A DNA stretch of 64,000 bases from Nemophila menziesii (lineage: Eukaryota > Streptophyta > Magnoliopsida > Boraginales > Hydrophyllaceae), in NCBI GenBank assembly GCA_029959085.1, contig JARWIR010000017.1:26040144-26104143 (forward strand), written 5' to 3'. The notes below the pieces were generated by a model. The model made no database searches and had not been told where the DNA came from. It saw only the letters and a program-made list of their open reading frames with translations. The translations under genes were made by a program, and so were the position numbers. Within the stretch, counting starts at the first letter, position 1, and every line of letters starts with the position of its first letter. Positions 11,604 to 23,551 of this stretch are shown in pieces.

Positions 11604-12685
11604 GTAGGTGTCGGTCCTGTGAGTGTGAAAATAATGTGTAAAATAAGAGGACTTTTAAACACCCGCAAGTGTACGGGCTCGTTGACAAGTAATATGAATG
11701 GGTAAGAGAAAGGGGCTCGTTCTAAGGGACTAGCAAAGCTAAAACAATTGTGTTTAGAGAATCGTAACTTAGTTGCAAAGACAATAAAGTAAAATAGAGA
11801 TATTTGTTTAGTTAAAATATAAATAACTAAAGACAGAATTAAATACCTAAGGATGAAAATATTGAATAACTAACAATTAAATGCAAATAAACTAATAAGA
11901 GTAGAATAATATGAGAGAGTAGTGCTTGATCCTTGCTGGTAATCCTCTAAGTTGCTTAATTGGATATTTCTAGACATAAGGGTAAATTGGTCATTCGACG
12001 TTAATCGGGATTCTAGTATCTTCCTAACCCATCCCGGGTGAATAGGACGCAATCCTCTTCCTCTAGTGACCCATCCCGGGTGACCCTAGTTGATCTTGGA
12101 CGAACTTGTTCTTACCCTATTGACTACTTGGTTAGTCAAGGCCTCCCGGCTCATTGACTCGTAACAAGTGCTTATATCCTAGGTTGACAATTAAATCCCC
12201 ATCCCTGACGACAATCTAATTACTATTACTATCCTATACTTGATCAGGGCATGAATAGCTTTAAGGCATAAAGATATAACCAATGAGAATTTAAGACTAT
12301 TTATTTAAATACTGTGAATATCCCAAAAACTAAACATATCAATTAAGTAATGTAGGTTCATACACTATGAAATTCTCAAGCACAAAATAGTTTAACTCAT
12401 AATAAAATACTGGAAAGAAATTACTAAAACTAAGAAATTCATAATTAAACCTAAAAACAGAAATAAATTACTCTAAGATGAATGATGAAACAAGCTTTGG
12501 ATGATGATTAGGAATTGTGGAGTTGCTGTTGCAAGACCTTCCTCCTTTTCTTCCTTAGCTTCTTGGCGTATTAGCTTCTCTATGATATGAATTGTGTGTC
12601 TTTCTCAACTAAAAAAGGTATTTATAGAGGTCTAGGTCGTTTCAATGTCATATGGGACTTTTTGTAGAGTCCAAAAGGCCCAACC

Positions 12686-14060
12686 TGAAAGTCCTAGAGG
12701 GGGGGTGAATAGGATTACTAATAAGATTAATGCCTAATTAAAAATCTTTTGGACAATTATAAGTTTAAGAGAAAACTTCTAAGTCAACTAAATATATCAA
12801 ACACTTATAGGATCATGCAAAGGATAAGTTAAAGGTTCGATATATAAGTTTAACAAGTAAATCGACAATCTAATCTCTTACTACTCTAGAAGACAATATG
12901 TTAGATAAACTAGATAATCAATATCACAATATTCATACTAGCATATTATCAAACATATAAAGTGCGGAAAGTAAATAGAGTAGGGATAGAAAGATACACA
13001 CGATTTATAGTGGTTCGGTTTCCCTACATCCACTACCTAAGGAAGCCTCCTTAGGATTTCAAGCTTTTCACTAAGCTCCCGTGTCTCTCTTAACCGGGTC
13101 GAGAACACAATAACCCTTACAACCTCTTCGATAACACGAAGGACAAACACTTGTGTAATCACAACACAAGGACACCAAGTATACTCCCTATACTTGAATT
13201 CTCTCTTAATCTATCTATTACAAGACCTAGACTTAAGAGGATGGATACAAAGTGTTTAAGGGGTGAAACTACTTTGCTAGATAATCTCCTAAAGAGTAGA
13301 TATAACTATAAGCATGTAAACTCCTCTTGAGTAGATAAAACTTTGTGGCTTATTTGATTAACTCCTTGGATGAGTTGGATAGGACTAATAAGCTCACTAA
13401 GATTGATTTTGACAATGTATAGCTCTTGACACCTTCTTGAATGATAACAATTAAGCCCCTTAATGTTTATAATTAGTTGGTGTGGTTGTAGCCTTCAAAG
13501 AGCTTCAATTTATAGCAGAAAATAGCTTCCAACGGTCATAAGTCTTGAGTCCAACGGATCTATTAATCTCCCAACGGATATATTTCTTATGACATAAACT
13601 TTGTGCAGAAAAACCTTCATTGCGGTGTACCGCAAGTATCGTGCGGTGTACCGCACCTCAACGGTTAGATTTTCTATCTTTCTGACCGGACTAGCCATGC
13701 ACCGTGCCCTGTTCCGCATTCTTGGTCCGGTGTACCGCGCCATAGGTCCGGTGTACCGCACCAAACATCTTTGATAGAATTGACCTATGCTTTGATGCTC
13801 GGATCAATAAATCTTCTTCACAAAAGTTGTAGGTAACATCATTCTTATAAACATTGCAGTTGATCACTAAGGCTATATCTCAAAGTATATAAAGATATGA
13901 ATAAAAGTAAATATGAGAGATATAATAAGAATGGTATGAAAAGTGTTTTTGATGAACAATAGTGCAAGTTAAGATAAATATAACAAGAGTAATTAGCACA
14001 CTAATCATAAGAGGATTTGTCATATTAAAACAACCTATTAAGGGAGGCTATATGCCAACA
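12686..14060 (-). repeat. 3' LTR of the gag-only Copia element
   Basis: 1375 bp. It ends with TGCCAACA on the plus strand beside the polypurine tract at 14061-14074. It contains four full CGGTGTACCG palindromes between about 13620 and 13760. Confidence 0.9.
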
Positions 14061-14074
14061 ATCTCCCCCTTTTT
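14061..14074 (-). promoter_or_regulatory. Polypurine tract of the Copia element
   Basis: The minus-strand text AAAAAGGGGGAGAT lies directly before the TGTTGG start of the 3' LTR, the standard plus-strand priming site. Confidence 0.85.
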
Positions 14075-14860
14075 GATGATGACAAATCCTTCACTAAAAC
14101 ACCTTAGGAATGATATGAAAGTTTAAGCACTAATGAAATTAAGCTCCCCCTCACAATAAGCATATAAGATTTGAGATGCATTTGTGAGATTTAAAAAGTG
14201 CAATTTTTTAAAGTTTTAGTGCACATATTTCTCCCACTTTGTCTTCATCAAAAAGACGGGGTAATAAAAACAACTAAAGATAGAAGAGCTAAAACTCAAG
14301 TGAATAGATTTAAACAACGATTCTAAGAGTGTGCAAGAGTATAGGGATAAAAACATTTTTAGAAAGAGATGCACAAAGATAGATAATTGTAAGAGCTAAG
14401 AGATAGAGACTTTTTACCAACTCCTTGATCGATAGATTTTCATTTCATATGCTTTCTAATGACACAAACGATTAGTTGCAATATATGAGATAAATGATTA
14501 GCCTAAGCATTTGAGTTTTTAAATATGATTTAACAAAAACTCCCCCTTACACAATGCATAGCGTTTGTTTCAATTTTGTAAAAGTTTGATCTACAATTTC
14601 TCCCTAATAAGAATATTTGAAAACATTTTTAAGAAATTTAGGGGTAAAATGTAATTTTTTGAAAAGATATAGGTGAACAAAAATTATTTTTCAAAAAGTT
14701 TTAGGGACTAAAAAGCAATTTGAAAAATCTTTTAGGGACCTAAATGCAATTTTCAACCATTTTAAGAACTAAGACAAATAGAACAAACTATAGGGACTAA
14801 AGAGCAATATAGAATAAGATCAGTTTTCTATATGCGTCCTTTAGTATTGTCGGCAAAAGT
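14075..14860 (-). other. Copia interior, non-coding spacer with GGGACTAAA-type repeats
   Basis: Between the protease remnant and the polypurine tract no coding potential is visible. The phrases GGGACTAAA and GACCTAAATGCAATTTT recur at roughly 30-40-bp intervals near 14690-14820. The same phrases fill the interiors of the related elements at 43-50 kb. This spacer occupies the place where integrase, RT and RNase H should be. Confidence 0.6.
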
Positions 14861-14861
14861 A

Positions 14862-16784
14862 ACTCTATCACCTTTTGTTTTATATAGATGTGTAAATAAT
14901 GATGGGTTCCCGGTCATGTGTCTTGAGCATCCACTATCAAGGAGCCATATATTTTGCTTCTTGATGCTCAATCCCTACACACAAAAATAATTTAGGCTTT
15001 AGGTACCCAATTTGGTTTGGGTCCATGAGGGTTAGTGGATTTTCTTTTTATAGCCCATATAGGCCTTTTCCAAATTGGCACAAGAGATCCCAAATCCAAT
15101 AATTTACGATAGTAACAATGAGATGCATCATGACCAAATTTTTCACAATAGGTGCAAGTGATAGAAGATTTTGAAGAAGATGGAATTGCATTTGAAATTT
15201 TTGATTTTACAAAAACATTTTTCAAGAATTTTTGTTTTGTTGAAGGATCATATCCAACACCACTTTTTTCAAAAGCCATTTTTTGAGAACCTAAAATCAA
15301 ATCCAAGTTTTCTTGCCCACTTGTAAATTTTAAAATAATAGCATTTTGATCAACAATCTTTTTCTCCAACAAAGCTTTTTCTTCCAAAAAGTTTTTCTCA
15401 ATAAGATGAAGTTTCTCATTTCATCTATACATTCATCACAAAGATTTTGACAATCTTCCAAAGCTTTCAAAACCTCTTTAGTTCTATTTTTCTCAAATTC
15501 TAAATCTTTTGTTAAAACTTTGTTTGTTTCAATAGAGTTTAAAAAATCATTGTAGAGAGAATCAAATGCCTCATGAATATCTTGTTCACTAGCATCATCA
15601 TTAGATAAAGAGAGTTTAGATTTAGGAGTTACCTCATCATGATTTGCCATAAAGGCAAAGTGAGTTGAACCGGTATCATCATCCGAAGAAGCATCTTCAT
15701 CATTTTCAAGTTCTCCCATAAAAGCAACAAGATTAACATTTTCATTATCACTTTCTTCTTCATCCGAATTTTGAGTATCCCAAGTGATATTAGCATGCAT
15801 TGCTCTCTTAGGTTTCTCCTTTTGAAGAAGAGGACAATAAGTTTTGATGTGACCAACTTTCTTGCAATGATAGCAAGTGGGTTCATCTTGTTTGATAGCT
15901 CTAACATTCTTCTTATAGGGTGAGGAAGAAATTCCTTTCTTGGCAAAGCGTTTGTATCTCATGAATTTTTTCATATCTCTTGCCAACATAGCTACTCCTT
16001 CATCTTCACTAGTTTCTTCTTCATGTGAGTTTTCTTCTTCTTCACTTTCCTTCCTTTCTTTTCGTTCTTCCAACTTGGTACTCAAGGCATGGAAAGCAAT
16101 GGATTTCTTAATCTTCTTCTCCTCATCATCTCTTATCTTTTCTTCTTCAAGCACAAGCTCTTCCGTCATGAGGTTGCAAATGAGTTCATGAACCGTCATT
16201 TTTGAAAGATCTTTAGTATCTCTTATGGAGTTGATTTTTGATTTGTATTTCTTTGGAAGAGCAAATAAGATTTTTCGGCATTGTTCTTTGTTGGTGTACT
16301 CTTGACCAAGAGTCTTCAAGGTGTTGACAATGTTAGAAAATATTTGATGCATAGCATTTAAGGCTTCATCAGGCTCCATACGAAATAGCTCATACTTAGT
16401 GATAAAAAGACCAATCTTAGTTTCCTTCACATCTTCCGTTCCTTGATATGATAGCTCCAAGAGTTGCCACATTTCATGAGCCGAATTGCATTCACTCACT
16501 CTAGCATATTCCGTGACACTTAACCCATTAATGAGTATGTTCATAGCTTTGTTGTTTTTGGTGAGTTTAGCTATGTCTTGAGCATTGTAAGCATCTTCAT
16601 CTTTCTCCTCCGTTGTACTACCATCAACGTAGGGAATGTAAGGACCCTTCCTGATAGCAAGCCACAAAAAGTAATCGATTCCTTTGACATGAATCTCTAT
16701 TTTCTTTTTCCATCCAAAGTAGTCTTTTCCTACAAAAAGCGGAGGTCTAGTAGAACATGAACCTTCAGGTTGATTAGAGTCCAT
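14862..16784 (-). pseudogene. Copia gag with start of protease (frameshifted)
   Basis: The reading starts MDSNQPEGSCSTRPPLFVG at 16784 and gives the UBN2/DUF4219 gag fold (LFVGKDYFGWKKKIEIHVKG, then YELFRMEPDEALNAMHQ). A zinc knuckle CYHCKKVGHIKTYC (CX2CX4HX4C) follows, then long Glu/Asp-rich segments. A single-base deletion near 15405 shifts the frame. Continuing in the frame of 15387-14992, a second knuckle CTYCEKFGHDASHC and GPKPNWVPK are seen. Beyond a stop, the residues WLLDSGCSRHMTG near 14920-14950 carry the aspartic protease Asp-Ser-Gly, and FADNTKGR near 14862 ends the homology. Gag forms the virus-like particle shell. With the frameshift and no polymerase, the copy cannot work alone. 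Confidence 0.85.
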
Positions 16785-16825
16785 ATCGTATTAACTCTAG
16801 AAACGATAAAGTACACTAGAGCTAG

Positions 16826-16837
16826 GCTCTGATACCA
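16826..16837 (-). promoter_or_regulatory. Primer-binding site (initiator Met-tRNA)
   Basis: On the minus strand TGGTATCAGAGC follows the 5' LTR after the bases AT. This is the classic plant Copia primer site. Confidence 0.9.
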
Positions 16838-16839
16838 AT

Positions 16840-18210
16840 TGAAAGTCCTAGAGGGGGGGGGGTGAATAGGATTACTAATAAGATTAATGCCTAATTAAAA
16901 ATCGAATTATAAGTTTAAGAGAAAACTTCTAAGTCAACTAAATATATCAAACACTTATAGGATCATGCAAAGGATAAGTTAAAGGTTCGATATATAAGTT
17001 TAACAAGTAAATCGACAATCTAATCTCTTACTACTCTAGAAGACAATATGTTAGATAAACTAGATAATCAATATCACAATATTCATACTAGCATATTATC
17101 AAACATATAAAGTGCGGAAAGTAAATAGAGTAGGGATAGAAAGATACACACGATTTATAGTGGTTCGGTTTCCCTACATCCACTACCTAAGGAAGCCTCC
17201 TTAGGATTTCAAGCTTTTCACTAAGCTCCTGTGTCTCTCTTAACCGGGTCGAGAACACAATAACCCTTACAACCTCTTCGATAACATGAAGGACAAACAC
17301 TTGTGTAATCACAACACAAGGACACCAAGTATACTCCCTATACTTGAATTCTCTCTTAATCTATCTATTACAAGACCTAGACTTAAGAGGATGGATACAA
17401 AGTGTTTAAGGGGTGAAACTACTTTGCTAGATAATCTCCTAAAGAGTAGATATAACTATAAGCATGTAAACTCCTCTTGAGTAGATAAAACTTTGTGGCT
17501 TATTTGATTAACTCCTTGGATGAGTTGGATAGGACTAATAAGCTCACTAAGATTGATTTTGACAATGTATAGCTCTTGACACCTTCTTGAATGATAACAA
17601 TTAAGCCCCTTAATGTTTGTAATTAGTTGGTGTGGTTGTAGCCTTCAAAGAGCTTCAATTTATAGCAGAAAATAGCTTCCAACGGTTATAAGGCTTGAGT
17701 CCAACGGATCTATTAATCTCCCAACGGATATATTTCTTATGACATAAACTTTGTGCAGAAAAACCTTCATTGCGGTGTACCGCAAGTATCGTGCGGTGTA
17801 CCGCACCTCAACGGTTAGATTTTCTATCTTTCTGACCGGACTAGCCATGCACCGTGCCCTGTTCCGCATTCTTGGTCCGGTGTACCGCGCCATAGGTCCG
17901 GTGTACCGCACCAAACATCTTTGATAGAATTGACCTATGCTTTGATGCTCGGATTAATAAATCTTCTTCACAAAAGTTGTAGGTAACATCATTCTTATAA
18001 ACATTGCAGTTGATCACTAAGGCTATATCTCAAAGTATATAAAGATATGAATAAAAGTAAATATGAGAGATATAATAAGAATGGTATGAAAAGTGTTTTT
18101 GATGAACAATAGTGAAAGTTAGGATAAATATAACAAGAGTAATTAGCACAATAATCATAAGAGGATTTGTCATATTAAAACAACCTATTAAGGGAGGCTA
18201 TATGCCACCA
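16840..18210 (-). repeat. 5' LTR of the gag-only Copia element
   Basis: 1371 bp. Nearly identical to the 3' LTR; visible differences include an internal deletion near 16905, scattered base changes, and ACCA for AACA at its outer end. It carries the same four palindromes (17770-17910). Confidence 0.9.
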
Positions 18211-18717
18211 CAACCCTTTTTAACTAATTTAGAACTTCACTACACAACTTCAATAGATCAGCCATAACTTTTGCATCGTAAGTCCAAATCCGCTGATTCT
18301 ACTTCTCAAATTTCACTGACTTCAAGTCCCACCTTTTCCATTTGAAGCACTAAGTCTGAATATCAACCGATCTGGCTCAGAAAGATAGATAAGTGACAAC
18401 TTTCCAGTTTCTACACCTTTCCACCTCTGCTAAATTGCATTCTTTTTCTTCTTTAACACCTTTTCTTGGTTTTGGACTTGAATCTTCACTTATTCTCTTC
18501 ATCTTGATGCCTCCTAGCATCCAAGTACCTAAGAACTTCACACTAAGAAAACAAATTACCGCACAAAAGCTCTAAAAATGCAAAAAGTACTCAAATGAAT
18601 GAAGAAAGTGCATTATGTCAAAATATGACTCTTAATCAGTTAACTAAGTCCAATTTAAACCTTAAATGATGTCTTCTAAGGGGATTCATCTATCACAAAC
18701 AGGGAGACATCAGTAGG

Positions 18718-19928
18718 CGAGCCAAAACATAGACGAGTTCATAGGGGAGTTTGCCTACCTACTCACCTACTTCCATCTACGTGAACTAGTAGGTGATGCT
18801 TGGATCAGATACCCATGGGAGGTTCTCGCGTACCTCTCACCTACCTCCCGTTAGGCGAGCATCAGGTGAGCTAGTGGGGAAATTAGTTGGTCAAACCTCT
18901 ATTCTCTTGGTCGATATTTTAACTTATTTCAAACGGGACAATGATGTTTTATGAAATTTTTTATGTAGATTATTATTTATACACTATACACATAGTTTTA
19001 TAATAATTTTAGATACACTGTACATTCAAAAGGCTTTTCATAACACAAGGAACAGAAGATTGGAGAGTGGAGTATTTTCTAGAGACTAGTCTAGGGCTAG
19101 AGAAATGTAATATTTATTTATCTGTTTAATTCATTTTTTTATATAAGATTATGTCATCTAATGATTATGGATCATATCCCTCTTAGCATGATTCGGTCCC
19201 CAATAGTTTTGGAATCCTATTGTGAACCTTCTATGTATGTTTTGTTTTGTTTCTAATAGATGTTTATTGGATCATCATCATCTATGTTCAATTGAATGTG
19301 TTTCATGATTACTATATAATTATTACTCCATAAATTTGTAATTTCGTAACTTGATCGCCTAGTCTATTCACCTAGCTCATAGGAAAAGTAGAGTAGAATT
19401 GAATCAATAATTGTGCGGGTCATATGATCTCTTGTTTTGTGTGCGGATTTTTAGTAGATTTTGGGCATGATTTTGTATGCATTTTAGGGTCTTTTATCCT
19501 CTTGCACACCATATTTGAGCCTATTTTCATATTTAATGGTCCAAGTGTCTTTTCCTTGTTTTTTATGATATTACGCACTTTTTGTGTCTATTTTGGATAT
19601 TTTAGGGAAAAGCCACCAGAGAGATGACGATTTCCAAATGGAGGTAGAGCGGCCCAAATCCCCAACCTACGATGCCGAGAAGAAATCTCAGGAGAATGAA
19701 TATTACATAGGAAAGGATAACGCTAGAAATTGATCCCAAACAAGATCCACAATTAAGCTAAGAAGTCACAAGCACAAGAAGAAGTGTTTAGTCCCACCAT
19801 GACATTTAGTTGCAAGAAGCAGCTGGTGTACCTAAGGAATAGCGATATTTAAAATTATGGGATCCTTCAACTTCGGAGGCAACTTATTTTGATATACCAG
19901 ACTGCATTCCTCCAGCAAATCAACCATC
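18718..19928. other. Intergenic region with possible retrotransposon remnants
   Basis: 18718-18890 is rich in GTAGG/CCTAC and AGGCGAG words and continues the sequence split by the solo LTR. 19400-19830 reads like an old LTR (TTTTGTGTGCGGATTTT, then TTTAGGGAAAAG and GAAGAAG-rich text), but no ends were found. No gene recognised. Confidence 0.35.
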
Positions 19929-20020
19929 CACCTCTCTACGTATTTGAGTTTGTTAGATAACACGTCCTTCATGACACCTCTCTACGTATTTGAGTTTGTT
20001 AGATAACACGTCCTTCATGA
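19929..20020. repeat. Exact 46-bp tandem duplication
   Basis: The unit beginning CACCTCTCTACGTATTTG and ending CCTTCATGA is present twice head to tail (19929-19974 and 19975-20020) without a mismatch, suggesting a recent slippage or repair duplication. Confidence 0.9.
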
Positions 20021-20835
20021 ATTTAAGATATTATCTAGGTAAGTTGTTTCCCAACCATGGACTCCGATCTGCCGTTGACGTTCGGGTTGAGGTTGCCTTT
20101 TTGACGGATGTTAAGGAATTGAAAGGAAAAAAGGAATCGCCAATGAGGAGATAAGATATAATGAGAGAGAAGAGAGAAATACAACAAATCATATAGTAAA
20201 TAGAGAATGAAAGCGCGAGATGTTTAAGGGTTATGGTAAATATTTAATATATATAATAGCTAAAAAATATTTTAAAAATATAATAAATAGTGTAAGAATA
20301 AGATAATATTATAAAAATTTATAAATGTTCTTTAGTTAAAAAAAAAGAAAAAATAGGTAGAGTTGTTTGGGTTAAAATCTGTTGAATAAGATTTTTTATT
20401 AATTATTTTTATAAAATGTGTGAGACTAAATTCGAAATAACAAGCTACCAATACCTAACAAATTATGCTTGGTAGATTTAGTTTTTCTTTTATCTTGGTT
20501 TATTTTTTGTTGTTGTCATGTGATACTTTTATGTAAAGATATGGAGAATAAGTGAATTACTGTGCATTGATTTGTGATGCTTATTTTAGAGTAACATCTT
20601 GTACAAATCTTTACAAGACGTCAATAGGAATGACAAGTGTCCTGCTAATGTAGCAACAGATATTTACCATAATTCTCTTCTTAATGCGTTTGTAATGCAC
20701 GTGACACGTGGAGCAAAACCGGCGCAATCTAAGGCAGTACCATATGCCGTTCTTGTCGGTGCATCAACATGCAAATTCGTGCTTGGTTTTTGTTGTTAAA
20801 ATTTAATATCATATATTTTAAATCGTGAAAAATAA
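20021..20835. other. AT-rich region with one unassigned short frame
   Basis: A 66-codon plus-strand frame at 20599-20799 (contains NVATDIYHNSLLNAFVM) has fairly ordinary amino-acid use, but I recognise no family and no splice partners, so no gene is called. The rest is AT-rich with nothing supported. Confidence 0.3.
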
Positions 20836-21745
20836 GAATTCACTTTGGATTAAATGGATGGATGAAGAATATTTTCAAACTCGTGGATTTTAGGATTGGA
20901 AACCAAGAAAAAGTGATTCTCCTTTATTAAAAAATGTTTGGGAGTTAAAGGATGTTATTTGTGGGTCCTTACGAGTGGAAGACCGAAAGAATATTTTGGC
21001 TTTGTGATTTTCCTTGAGAAATGCGAGTCACATTACACTTGGGATATCGAGTAAGGAATTTTATTCTTTACATAAAAAACCTTATGATTTATTCCGTCGA
21101 AAATATTATATTAAACCTTGAGCAAATATTATTTGGGACTCGTGTGTATTTCCTAAACATGCAATTATTGTATGGATGATTTTGCGGGAGAGGTTTAAAA
21201 CTAAGGATCGTATTACTTATTTGGAGTTGGATCCTCTTTGTAATTTATGTGGAGAAGATTTTGAGTCAAACAAGCATCTCTTTTTCTATTGTGCTTATTC
21301 GAGCGCTATTTGGATGGAGATAAAGTCTTGGCTAGAATTGGAAAAGGAGATGGACACGCTACTAAGTGCTTTGAAATGGCTCAAAAACTTAAAGTTAGAG
21401 AAAATTGAAGGAGAAAAGTATGGAAGATTAGCTTTGGAGCTACCGTGTATTGTATTTGGAAAGCGAGAAATCACCTACTATGAGAGGTGATTCTTCATCT
21501 AGAGAAACGGTTATCAAAGAAATTAAGTGGTGCATATTTTCCATTTTATTTTCCTTATCCCTCATCATTCGTTTTTAGATGATGGTGGGCGATTAGCTTG
21601 TATTAGTATTAGTATGAGGTAGTCGTTTTTTACTTCTTAGTTGTTATCTTTAGTCTTTTGGCTTAGGTAGGTAACTCTCTGGTATAGTGTACAGTTTAGT
21701 ATTAATACAACCGTTTAACTAACCAAAACAAAAAAAACAAAAACA
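20836..21745 (+). mobile_element. LINE 3' end (zf-RVT region, 3' UTR, poly-A)
   Basis: The frame at 21176-21490 gives MILRERFKTKDRI, then LCNLCGEDFESNKHLFFYC and SSAIWMEIKSWL, the zf-RVT zinc-binding signature (CxxC...H...C) that follows RT in plant LINEs. Upstream, 20836-21175 is a degraded continuation. Downstream, a T-rich 3' UTR with TAGTATTAATACAACCG leads into an A-rich tail at about 21724-21750, which fits the LINE 3' end. Confidence 0.75.
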
Positions 21746-21799
21746 AAAAAGTAGACTTTCCTTTAATATTGGATGGTCTAATATTCACATCACACTTAT

Positions 21800-22118
21800 T
21801 AATTATTTTAACAAAATATAGAGTTTTTTTTAATATTAACATATTTTTATTAAATAATTGCCAATTTGGCATATAAAGGCAAGTATTTTCAAATTTAACA
21901 CAAGGGCGGTATCCCGAACACCGCCCTTAGGCAAAATTGTATTTTTGTTAAGGGCGGTGGTTGAATGACCGCCCTTACAATTTTGCTTAAGGGCGGTGTT
22001 CGGGATACCGCCCTTGTGCTAAATCTGAAAATACTTTCCTATATATGCCAAATTGCAAATTATTTATTAAAAAAATGCTAACCTTGAAAAAAACTCCAAA
22101 ATATATATTATTAGATTA
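21800..22118. mobile_element. Fold-back MITE-like element with GGGCGGT stem-loops
   Basis: The two halves are near-perfect reverse complements. The left arm includes GCCAATTTGGCATATAAAGG and AACACAAGGGCGGTATCCCG; the right arm mirrors them. In the middle lies AAGGGCGGTGGTTGAATGACC, itself a small hairpin. The whole about 300-bp unit could fold into one long hairpin. No coding. The AAGGGCGGT word recalls subterminal repeats of some transposons, but no CACTA ends are present, so the superfamily is undecided. Confidence 0.75.
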
Positions 22119-22354
22119 ATTAGTTTGTTACTTTTGTAAATTTAAAATATAAATTATGTGTATAGATTCATCCAATATTATATGGAAGAATTTTTCATTA
22201 AATAATTTCCAAATATTCCAATATTCAAGGGGATTAAAGAATTTACATCTGGACCAATTTAAGTTTTAATTTACCTAAATATATATATAAGAAGGTATAT
22301 ATAACCCTATAAGATTAATCGTAGTTCGTGCAAACTGGCCTACATCACTCATGT

Positions 22355-22357
<3 letters not shown>

Positions 22358-22407
<50 letters not shown>
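22358..22407. repeat. (TA)n microsatellite, about 50 bp
   Basis: Uninterrupted TA dinucleotides following ATCA, ending at TTCATATATT. Confidence 0.95.
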
Positions 22408-22410
<3 letters not shown>

Positions 22411-22503
22411 TATATTATACGAGAATTGTAAAATAAATACTTATATTATACAAAATTGCATAATTTATAAGAGTAATGTTGGGTATACTTCAAAAATTAA
22501 TCA

Positions 22504-22975
22504 CCCATGAAATGAATCTTGGGTGGTCCTAGTCAGACTTAGGCAGGCCTAGGCGGCTTCTAGGCGACCGTCTAGGTGGTCTGGATGCTAAAAATAATAA
22601 AAAATTCATTTTTCAATACAAAAAATTGAAAATTTTATTTCTTGACACATAAATATATAAACTTATTTTAAAAAAATTATATAAACCGAAAAAATATTCA
22701 AATATAATTGATTATCATTCACCTAAATAGTATAAGTTATATATAGAAAATAATATATAATTTTTGTGAGTTTTTTCAAATATTTTTCTTTTTTTTCTAG
22801 TATATTGTGTGTATATTTTTTTTAATACACTAATAATATATAATATTTATAAATAAAAATCAAAACCGCCTAGCAAGAAAACGTCTAGACTCCGCCTAGG
22901 CGCCCGCCTGATCCCTTTAGCACTCGAAGGCGGTCGAACGTCCGCCTAGCGCCTAGCACCTTTTAGAACACTAGA
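22504..22975. mobile_element. MITE-like element with CCTAGGCGG ends (possibly hAT)
   Basis: Both ends are packed with CTAGGCG/CGCCTAG words. The right end, reverse-complemented, reads TAGTGTTCTAAAAGGTGCTA followed by GGCGCTAGGCGG, a terminus style seen in hAT-like MITEs. The left end (GGTCCTAGTCAGACTTAGG, then CCTAGGCGGC) is more degraded. The middle is AT-rich and non-coding. No clean 8-bp target duplication was found, so the ends are approximate. Confidence 0.5.
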
Positions 22976-23263
22976 TCCATATAGTGTTGTACTATTTATA
23001 ACTATTATTAAATATTTCAAGTTAGACACGATTGTTTTATATTTACATTAGGGAGAGCGTATATGCAAAACATTCTTTTTTTCTTATTATTGGTTTTTAC
23101 CTTGTTGGTTTTTTCTAGCAAGGTTTTAATGAGGTAGTTTTATAAGCGTATTAAAGAATATTATACTCTTTTTCTTTTACTAAAATTTTATCTCGGTGAA
23201 TTATTTAAAGAGATTTTAGTGAGACATTTTCAAAATTGAATATTCAATGGGAATGCAATCTTT
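22976..23263 (+). other. Degraded Copia 3'/LTR-like text
   Basis: Phrases such as TACCTTGTTGG, TTTTCTAGCAAGGTTTTAAT and GAGGTAGTTTTATAAGCG resemble the region just after the polypurine tract of some Copia elements. A related passage recurs after 23584. No frame is open. Confidence 0.35.
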
Positions 23264-23551
23264 CAACAAGCACACAAAGTCCAACAATATTATATAAAGA
23301 TAATGTTGCTTGTGTCGCTCAAGTCAAAGTAAGTAACATCAAATGTGATCTAACCAAGCAGATATCACCAATTTCTTCTTAATAGATGAACTGCAAAAGA
23401 AATGTGAATTAAATGTTCATCAAATTCGGTCAAGTGAAAATTTGAATAATTTATATACAAAAGCATTACCTAACTCTATTTTTAGAAATTGGCACACTAG
23501 ATTGACATGCAATGATTTTGAGATCTTTCATGAGAAGCTAAGAAAAAGGGA

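Larger units (their letters stand above)
12686..18210 (-). mobile_element. Non-autonomous Copia retrotransposon (gag only), intact LTRs
   Basis: A complete LTR element with 5-bp target duplication CAACC (12681-12685 and 18211-18215). LTRs at 12686-14060 and 16840-18210 differ at only about a dozen places by eye over 1.37 kb. On the minus strand each begins TGTTGG or TGGTGG and ends GGACTTTCA. The primer site TGGTATCAGAGC (complementary to initiator Met-tRNA) and the purine tract AAAAAGGGGGAGAT sit at the expected places. The 2.8-kb interior encodes gag and the first few residues of protease, then stops. Integrase, RT and RNase H are absent. LTR length, gag type and termini suggest the SIRE/Maximus side of Copia; that is inference. 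Confidence 0.9.
11604..18717 (-). mobile_element. Solo LTR of family A with GTAGG target duplication, split by a Copia element
   Basis: The LTR proper is 11609-12685 plus 18216-18712 (about 1.57 kb). On the minus strand it begins TGATGTCTCC and ends GACCGACA. It is flanked by the 5-bp direct repeat GTAGG at 11604-11608 and 18713-18717. A minus-strand TATA box (TCTATAAATACC) lies near 12617-12629. It shares with the copy at 5113 the end sequences and an internal motif AAGTGTACGGGCTCGTT followed by AAGTAAT. A TSD-flanked single LTR is the product of recombination between the two LTRs of a full element. A Copia element later inserted into it. Confidence 0.7.

Noticed and set aside
15940..16191. 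Ser-rich plus-strand frame of 83 codons
   Set aside because: Antisense shadow of the Glu-rich part of Copia gag.
20599..20799. A 66-codon host gene
   Set aside because: No recognisable family and no splice partners. It is kept only as a comment in the region note.
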